Assembly: GCF_900086985.1 (NCBI RefSeq)
Contig: NZ_LT593974.1
Location: forward strand, 620,001 to 684,000
Origin: Halomonas sp. HL-93
Lineage (GTDB): Bacteria > Pseudomonadota > Gammaproteobacteria > Pseudomonadales > Halomonadaceae
Length of the DNA: 64,000 nucleotides
Reading direction: 5' to 3'
Shown: piece by piece, positions 59,793 to 64,000 of the stretch
Numbering within the stretch: position 1 is the stretch's first letter
How the letters are laid out: every line of letters starts with the position of its first letter
Notes under the pieces: generated by a model
Told to the model about the DNA's origin: nothing
Seen by the model: the letters and a program-made list of their open reading frames with translations, nothing else
Database searches by the model: none
Position numbers and translations under genes: made by a program

Positions 59793-61517
59793 GTGGAATT
59801 GCTTTCCGGCGCAGATATGATCGCCCGCTTCTTGCAAGATGAGGGCATCGAATATATTTATGGTTACCCCGGCGGTGCAGCGCTGCATATTTATGATGCG
59901 CTCTTCCGTCAGGACAAAGTGAAGCACATTCTGGTGCGTCACGAACAAGCGGCAACCCACGCTGCCGATGGTTACGCCCGTGCCTCGGGTAAGCCCGGCT
60001 GCGTGCTGGTCACCTCTGGCCCTGGTGCGACTAACGCCGTGACCGGCATAGCCACCGCCTACATGGACTCGATACCCATGGTGGTGCTATGTGGTCAGGT
60101 GGCTAGCCACCTGATCGGTGAAGACGCTTTCCAGGAGACTGATATCGTCGGTGTGACGCGGCCTATCGTGAAGCACAGCTTCTCGATACGTCACCCGTCT
60201 GAAATTCCTGAAGTGCTGAAAAAAGCCTTCTATTTAGCCGCAACGGGTCGGCCTGGCCCGGTAGTGGTCGATATTCCAAAAGATATGACCGCGCCCACCG
60301 AGCGCTACGAGTACGTCTACCCGAAAAAGGTCAAGATGCGCTCGTATAACCCGGTCACCCGGGGGCATACCGGCCAGATCAAAAAAGCCGTTGAGATGAT
60401 GCTCAAGGCCAAGCGTCCGGTGTTTTACACCGGCGGTGGTGTGGTGACAGGCAGGGCAAGCGAGGGCTTGACCGATCTGGTCAAACAGCTGGGTTTTCCG
60501 ATCACGACCACGCTGATGGGGATCGGCGCCTATCCCCAGAGCGACCGGCAATGCCTGGGATGGTTGGGTATGCACGGCTCGTATGAGTCAAACATGGCCA
60601 TGCATCATGCGGATTTGATTATTGCCGTTGGCGCGCGCTTTGATGATCGTGTGACTAATAATACATCGAAGTTTTGCCCTACGGCGAAGATTATCCATGT
60701 GGATGTCGACCCGAGCTCGATATCCAAAACCGTGCGTGCCGACGTGCCGATCGTTGGGCCGGCTTCGAGCGTTATTAACGAAATGATTAGCCTGGTGCAG
60801 GGGCAAAGCATTGCTAACCCTGAAGCGCTGACCGACTGGTGGCAGAAAATTGACGGCTGGCGTGCCGACCGTGAAGGCAAGCTTTACGAGCCAGCCAAGC
60901 CCGGTGAGCCGCTCAAGCCCCAGGAAGTGGTAGAGGCACTGTGTCGCGTGACGCGTGGCGAAGCCTACGTCACTACCGATGTTGGTCAGCACCAGATGTT
61001 CGCAGCGCAGTACTACAAGTTTGAGAAGCCCAACCGGCTGATTACCTCGGGTGGTTTGGGCACCATGGGTTTTGGCTTTCCTGCCGCCATGGGTATCAAG
61101 CAGAACTTTCCGGATGATGATGTGGTGTGCGTCACCGGTGAAGGCAGTTTCCAGATGATGATGCAGGAGCTCTCAACCTGTAAGCAGTATGGTATCGGCG
61201 TCAAGATCGTCAACCTTAACAATGCATCACTTGGTATGGTGCGCCAGTGGCAGGACTTGAACTACAAGTCTCGCCACGCCCACTCCTACATGGAGTCGCT
61301 GCCTGACTTCCATATGTTGATCGAGGCCTATGGATTTACCGCGATCACCGTTAATACCTTGGATGAGTTAGAGCCAGCGCTAGAACGGGCGTTTGCCGAC
61401 AAGCATGAGCTGGTATTTCTTGACGTGAAGGTCGACCCTTTTGAGCACGTCTATCCGATGCAGGTGCCGCTGGGTGCCATGCGCGACATGCTGCTGTCTA
61501 AAACGGAGCGTACCTGA
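59793..61517 (+). CDS. ilvI: Acetolactate synthase, large subunit (isozyme III type)
   Basis: 574 residues from GTG at 59793 with GGGGAG upstream, exactly the E. coli IlvI length; longer in-frame starts lie inside the structured leader. The TPP glutamate is in VRHEQAATHAADGYAR near residue 50, GYPGGAALHIYDAL near 25, and the TPP/Mg site GEGSFQMMMQELSTC to NNASLGMV near 449-480. It condenses two pyruvates, or pyruvate and 2-ketobutyrate, in branched-chain amino acid synthesis, with IlvH encoded next (1-base overlap). Confidence 0.96.
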   Translation: MELLSGADMIARFLQDEGIEYIYGYPGGAALHIYDALFRQDKVKHILVRHEQAATHAADGYARASGKPGCVLVTSGPGATNAVTGIATAYMDSIPMVVLCGQVASHLIGEDAFQETDIVGVTRPIVKHSFSIRHPSEIPEVLKKAFYLAATGRPGPVVVDIPKDMTAPTERYEYVYPKKVKMRSYNPVTRGHTGQIKKAVEMMLKAKRPVFYTGGGVVTGRASEGLTDLVKQLGFPITTTLMGIGAYPQSDRQCLGWLGMHGSYESNMAMHHADLIIAVGARFDDRVTNNTSKFCPTAKIIHVDVDPSSISKTVRADVPIVGPASSVINEMISLVQGQSIANPEALTDWWQKIDGWRADREGKLYEPAKPGEPLKPQEVVEALCRVTRGEAYVTTDVGQHQMFAAQYYKFEKPNRLITSGGLGTMGFGFPAAMGIKQNFPDDDVVCVTGEGSFQMMMQELSTCKQYGIGVKIVNLNNASLGMVRQWQDLNYKSRHAHSYMESLPDFHMLIEAYGFTAITVNTLDELEPALERAFADKHELVFLDVKVDPFEHVYPMQVPLGAMRDMLLSKTERT

Positions 61518-62008
61518 TGCGTCATATCATCTCGATTCTGATGGAAAACGAACCGGGTGCGCTGTCGCGTGTGGTCGGGCTGTTTTCCCAGCGAAATTTC
61601 AACATCGAAACGCTTAACGTGGCACCCACAGAAGACCCGTCGCTCTCGCGTCTGACGGTGACCACCGTGGGCGACGACCGGGTGATTGAGCAAATTACCA
61701 AGCATCTTAATAAGCTGATTGATGTGGTCAAGCTGGTGGATCTCACCGAAGGCAACCATATTGAACGTGAGCTCATGCTGGTGAAGGTAAAAGCGCTAGG
61801 TGCTGCCCGCGACGAGGTGAAGCGCACGGTGGATATTTTCCGCGCGCAAATCGTCGACGTTACGCCGAGCCTCTACACCGTGCAGATCACCGGTGATGCC
61901 TCGAAGCTGGATGCTTTCCTGCAGGCGATGGCGCCGGTGGGCATCCTTGAGGTCGCCCGTACCGGGGTCTCTGGCATTGCTCGTGGCGATAAAGTGCTAT
62001 CTCTGTAA
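61517..62008 (+). CDS. ilvH: Acetolactate synthase, small regulatory subunit
   Basis: 163 residues. The N-terminal ACT domain (HIISILMENEPGALSRVVGL, FNIETLNVAPTED) binds valine for feedback inhibition; the C-terminal half (ELMLVKVKALGAARDEVKR, VDVTPSLYTVQITGDASKLD) is the catalytic-subunit activator. E. coli IlvH is 163 residues. Starts at the ilvI stop (TGATG). Confidence 0.96.
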   Translation: MRHIISILMENEPGALSRVVGLFSQRNFNIETLNVAPTEDPSLSRLTVTTVGDDRVIEQITKHLNKLIDVVKLVDLTEGNHIERELMLVKVKALGAARDEVKRTVDIFRAQIVDVTPSLYTVQITGDASKLDAFLQAMAPVGILEVARTGVSGIARGDKVLSL

Positions 62009-62030
62009 GTCGTTGACTTAATCTAAGAAG

Positions 62031-62057
62031 GCCGCCCTTACCCAGGGCGGCTTTTTT
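62031..62057 (+). terminator. Intrinsic terminator after ilvH
   Basis: GCCGCCC-TTACCCA-GGGCGGC followed by TTTTTT, 23 bases after the ilvH stop. It ends the ilvIH transcript before the ilvY/ilvC remnants. Confidence 0.9.
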
Positions 62058-62102
62058 ATATGCGAAGGCTTTTCTAGCGCGCTAACGGTTGCCAAAAAAA
62101 CA

Positions 62103-62237
62103 CTAACGGTGAGCGCTTGAGCGATTTAAAGGCCAGCGCACTTGGCGGTATACGCGATACGCGGGCGAGGTTATTGCCATATCGTCAGCGCCATCCAGTA
62201 CGCGGGTCATGACATCGGCGGGGTCGCCGGTGTGTAG
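62103..62237 (-). pseudogene. ilvY: Fragment of an IlvY-like LysR regulator
   Basis: 45 codons on the minus strand, from 62237 to a TAG at 62103-62105: [20 protein letters not shown] then [15 protein letters not shown]. The TGDPAD-x(5)-VLDG-x-x-D-x-AI pattern fits the effector-binding domain of LysR regulators of the IlvY type, which control ilvC divergently in E. coli. No DNA-binding domain remains. The assignment rests on ~25 residues and on the adjacent ilvC remnant. Confidence 0.5.
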
Positions 62238-62238
62238 C

Positions 62239-62370
62239 TATAGTAATTACCCATCGATGACCGCACGCCGCCTCAACGCAGAGCATGAAATCGGGCAGGT
62301 AGGTGCTAAGCTGCGCGGCATAATGCCTTGGATTGCGGCCAACCAGCTGGTTGATAAATCTAAGAACTAA
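62239..62370 (+). pseudogene. ilvC: C-terminal remnant of ilvC (ketol-acid reductoisomerase)
   Basis: Bases 62239-62370 read [20 protein letters not shown], then [20 protein letters not shown] and SKN-stop, the very characteristic end of class I ketol-acid reductoisomerase. The first ~290 residues, including the Rossmann domain and catalytic residues, are absent. The remnant abuts the IlvY-like fragment, as expected if one deletion removed the 5' halves of two divergent genes. An intact ilvC must exist elsewhere if the cell makes valine and isoleucine. Confidence 0.88.
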
Positions 62371-62384
62371 GTGGTCACTTAGTT
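62365..62384. repeat. Perfect 9-bp inverted repeat at the ilvC remnant stop
   Basis: AACTAAGTG-GT-CACTTAGTT. It overlaps the remnant's stop codon and may be the old ilvC terminator without a T-run, or an operator. From here to pssA I see only a TAGAAT (62454-62459) that could be a -10 for pssA. Confidence 0.5.
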
Positions 62385-62505
62385 TAACGGGGCGCGCCTC
62401 GTTGCGTTTGGTAGGTACGTCGGTAATTGACTGGCTGAGTGCGTCACACCGTGTAGAATGAAATAGACGCTTTGCATGTCACTTCATATTCAACGGATGA
62501 CTTCT

Positions 62506-63378
62506 ATGACTCAGGATGCTCGTGATCAAGAGCACGAATCTACCTCGCGGCCAGATGGCCAAGAGGGCCGCAAAGGCGAAAGCAGTGAGGCGGTTGGTAA
62601 TGAAGATTTGGCCGCTGCTTTTCTGCGAGAAACCGAAGTGGTTGAAGAGGCGGTAGAGGATGGTAAGAAAGTCCGCCGCAAGGGAATTTATCTACTGCCT
62701 AATTTATTCACCACTTCAGCACTGTTTTCAGGGTTCTTTGCTGTGGTGGCGGGTATCAATGGCGACTTTACGGCGGCGGCTGTTGCCATTTTTATTGCCA
62801 TGGTGCTCGACGGTTTGGACGGCCGAGTTGCGCGAATGACCAATACGCAAAGTGCTTTCGGTGCCGAATACGACAGCCTGGCCGATATGATCTCCTTTGG
62901 CATGGCGCCGGCCCTGGTGGCCTTTACTTGGATTTTACAAGATATCGGTAAAACCGGCTGGGTCGTGGCGTTTCTCTATGTTGCCTGTGCGGCCCTGCGC
63001 TTGGCGCGTTTTAACGTGCAGATTGGTAGTGTGGACAAAAAATGGTTTATCGGCTTGCCCAGTCCTTCTGCGGCAGCCTTAGTGGCAGCCAGTGTATGGA
63101 CATTTCACAGCTTTGACGCGGATGCCTTCGGCTTCAAATTGTTGATGCTGGTCGTGGTGGCGGCGGCAGGCGTCCTTATGGTGAGTAATATCCGCTACTA
63201 CAGCTTTAAAGATCTCGACTTTAAAAAGCCGGTGCCTTTCGTTGTATTGTTGGCGGTGGTGCTAGGCTTTGTGATGATCTCCGTTGAACCATCTGTCATG
63301 CTGCTTTTGCTGTTCGGCGCCTATGTGCTCTCGGGGCCTGTACTGGCTGTTATGCGCAAGGCAAAGCCGAAAAGTTAG
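62506..63378 (+). CDS. pssA: CDP-diacylglycerol-serine O-phosphatidyltransferase
   Basis: 290 residues from the ATG at 62506; ATGs at 62476 and 62497 are also in frame, but a GGA site lies eight bases before 62506 and a -10-like TAGAAT ends at 62459. About 60 hydrophilic, acidic N-terminal residues precede ~8 membrane helices. The CDP-alcohol phosphotransferase motif is complete: DGLDGRVARMTNTQSAFGAE then YDSLADMISFG (D-x2-DG-x2-AR-x8-G-x3-D-x3-D). It makes phosphatidylserine, precursor of phosphatidylethanolamine. In Pseudomonas it follows ilvIHC, so the order ilvI-ilvH-(ilvC remnant)-pssA is ancestral. Confidence 0.92.
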   Translation: MTQDARDQEHESTSRPDGQEGRKGESSEAVGNEDLAAAFLRETEVVEEAVEDGKKVRRKGIYLLPNLFTTSALFSGFFAVVAGINGDFTAAAVAIFIAMVLDGLDGRVARMTNTQSAFGAEYDSLADMISFGMAPALVAFTWILQDIGKTGWVVAFLYVACAALRLARFNVQIGSVDKKWFIGLPSPSAAALVAASVWTFHSFDADAFGFKLLMLVVVAAAGVLMVSNIRYYSFKDLDFKKPVPFVVLLAVVLGFVMISVEPSVMLLLLFGAYVLSGPVLAVMRKAKPKS

Positions 63379-63551
63379 AATTTTATTGCCGAGGTTCTTG
63401 CTAACCTGTCTTTAAAACCGTAAAGTACGCATCCGCTGCCGGGGACGCCAAGCGTTGCTGGCGGTGGAAGGGGTTAAAAACCCTCGGTTTGTCAGTGAGT
63501 TAGGTTGCTGATGGTGACAGTGGGTTTGCATCACCTCGCGCCAATTAGTCA

Positions 63552-63579
63552 TTGACAACCACCTGGAAGTACGTAGAAT
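63552..63579 (+). promoter_or_regulatory. Ribosomal RNA operon promoter
   Basis: TTGACA at 63552-63557 and TAGAAT at 63574-63579, 16 bases apart, followed by a GC-rich stretch (CGCC), as in rrn P1 promoters controlled by ppGpp and initiating NTP. It lies ~255 bases before the 16S start. The interval 63379-63551 after pssA has no gene; it may hold upstream activation sites. Confidence 0.8.
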
Positions 63580-63636
63580 ACGCCTTCCTCGCTGAGGCCA
63601 AACCGTTCACCGGTTGGCCGGTTTTGTAAAGCGAAA

Positions 63637-63652
63637 CGCTCTTTAATAATTT
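63637..63652 (+). promoter_or_regulatory. boxA antitermination site of the rRNA leader
   Basis: CGCTCTTTAATAATTT is close to the rrn boxA (TGCTCTTTAACAATTT). Just upstream, AACCG-TTCAC-CGGTT and ACCGG-TTGG-CCGGT (63601-63624) are small hairpins where boxB usually lies. Nus factors bind here and prevent premature termination of rRNA transcripts. Confidence 0.8.
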
Positions 63653-63833
63653 GATCAGGTAATTCATGTGGGCGCTTGCCGATGAGGGTGATAAATCACC
63701 TATTATCAAGGCAAGCGACTCAAGCACTACGGCTTTTCGAAGCCGATATTGAATGAATTCGTTTGACCCTTGAGCCAAGTTTGGTTCGCTTTTGCTGCCC
63801 TTCGGGGTAGTGAGTAAGAATCACAATGATTTT

Positions 63834-64000
63834 AAACTGAAGAGTTTGATCATGGCTCAGATTGAACGCTGGCGGCAGGCCTAACACATGCAAGTCGAGC
63901 GGTAACAGATCCAGCTTGCTGGATGCTGACGAGCGGCGGACGGGTGAGTAATGCATAGGAATCTACCCGGTAGTGGGGGATAACCTGGGGAAACCCAGGC
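63834..64000 (+). rRNA. rrs: 16S ribosomal RNA, 5' end (cut by window edge)
   Basis: Starts with AAACTGAAGAGTTTGATCAT, followed by GCTGGCGGCAGGCCTAACAC and GAGCGGCGGACGGGTGAGTA. The V1 loop (AACAGATCCAGCTTGCTGGA) and the GCATAGGAATCTACCCGGTA region are Halomonas-like. The 5' end is placed by similarity to E. coli. Only ~167 bases are inside the window. Confidence 0.95.

Noticed and set aside
63720..63956. Open frame crossing into the 16S gene
   Set aside because: It reads antisense through the rRNA leader and 16S 5' end; not a gene.

Overview
The window is a piece of the chromosome of a moderately halophilic gammaproteobacterium, most probably Halomonas or a close relative (Halomonadaceae). 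The evidence is the first ~167 bases of a 16S rRNA gene at the right edge, the acidic bias of many proteins, and gammaproteobacterial gene order (rpsT/murJ/ribF-ileS-lspA-fkpB-ispH; bamD divergent from rluD-pgeF-clpB; ilvI-ilvH-pssA).

1-7.8 kb: a leftward surface-glycan biosynthesis operon that runs off the left edge. In transcription order it encodes RmlB (dTDP-glucose 4,6-dehydratase), RmlA (glucose-1-phosphate thymidylyltransferase), a VioA-like sugar aminotransferase, a CitE-like C-C bond lyase, a U32-like TIM-barrel protein, an AKR7-like aldo/keto reductase, a MmgE/PrpD-type dehydratase and the start of a phosphonopyruvate-decarboxylase-like enzyme. It is visibly AT-richer than the rest. 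I read it as an unusual pathway making a small organic acid or phosphonate to be joined to a dTDP-aminosugar glycan, and it is my best candidate for an undescribed system.

7.8-16 kb: an accessory region. It holds a broken cysC, two paralogous one-TM proteins resembling the ZipA C-terminal domain, a HigA antitoxin beside a truncated HigB toxin, a chemoreceptor, a cystine-type amino-acid ABC transporter with a hairpin between binding protein and permease, and an intact HTH/PIN toxin-antitoxin pair.

16-29 kb: conserved housekeeping genes (S20, MurJ, RibF, IleS, LspA, FkpB, IspH), then a minor-pilin operon (PilE-, FimT-, PilV-, PilW-like and a very large PilX-like protein with a beta-helix region, no PilY1), then trpS.

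29-50 kb: mixed metabolic and stress genes: Tim44-like protein, isochorismatase-like hydrolase, YaaA, Tas-like reductase, Sel1 protein, exonuclease, LOG, DUF501, thioesterase, MalY-type lyase, CnoX, YeeE/YedE transporter, malic enzyme, AcnA, TrxB, a solitary pseudopilin, ThiO, a PP0621-type protein and NadE.

50-64 kb: a GGDEF-EAL protein and a second chemoreceptor, BamD, RluD-PgeF-ClpB with a sigma-32-type promoter before clpB, ilvIH behind a leader packed with consecutive stem-loops, a deletion scar holding the tail of ilvC and a piece of an ilvY-like gene, pssA, and a ribosomal RNA operon promoter, leader and 16S start.

No tRNA gene, insertion sequence, integrase or CRISPR array was recognised. 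All calls come from reading the sequence; no database search was run.
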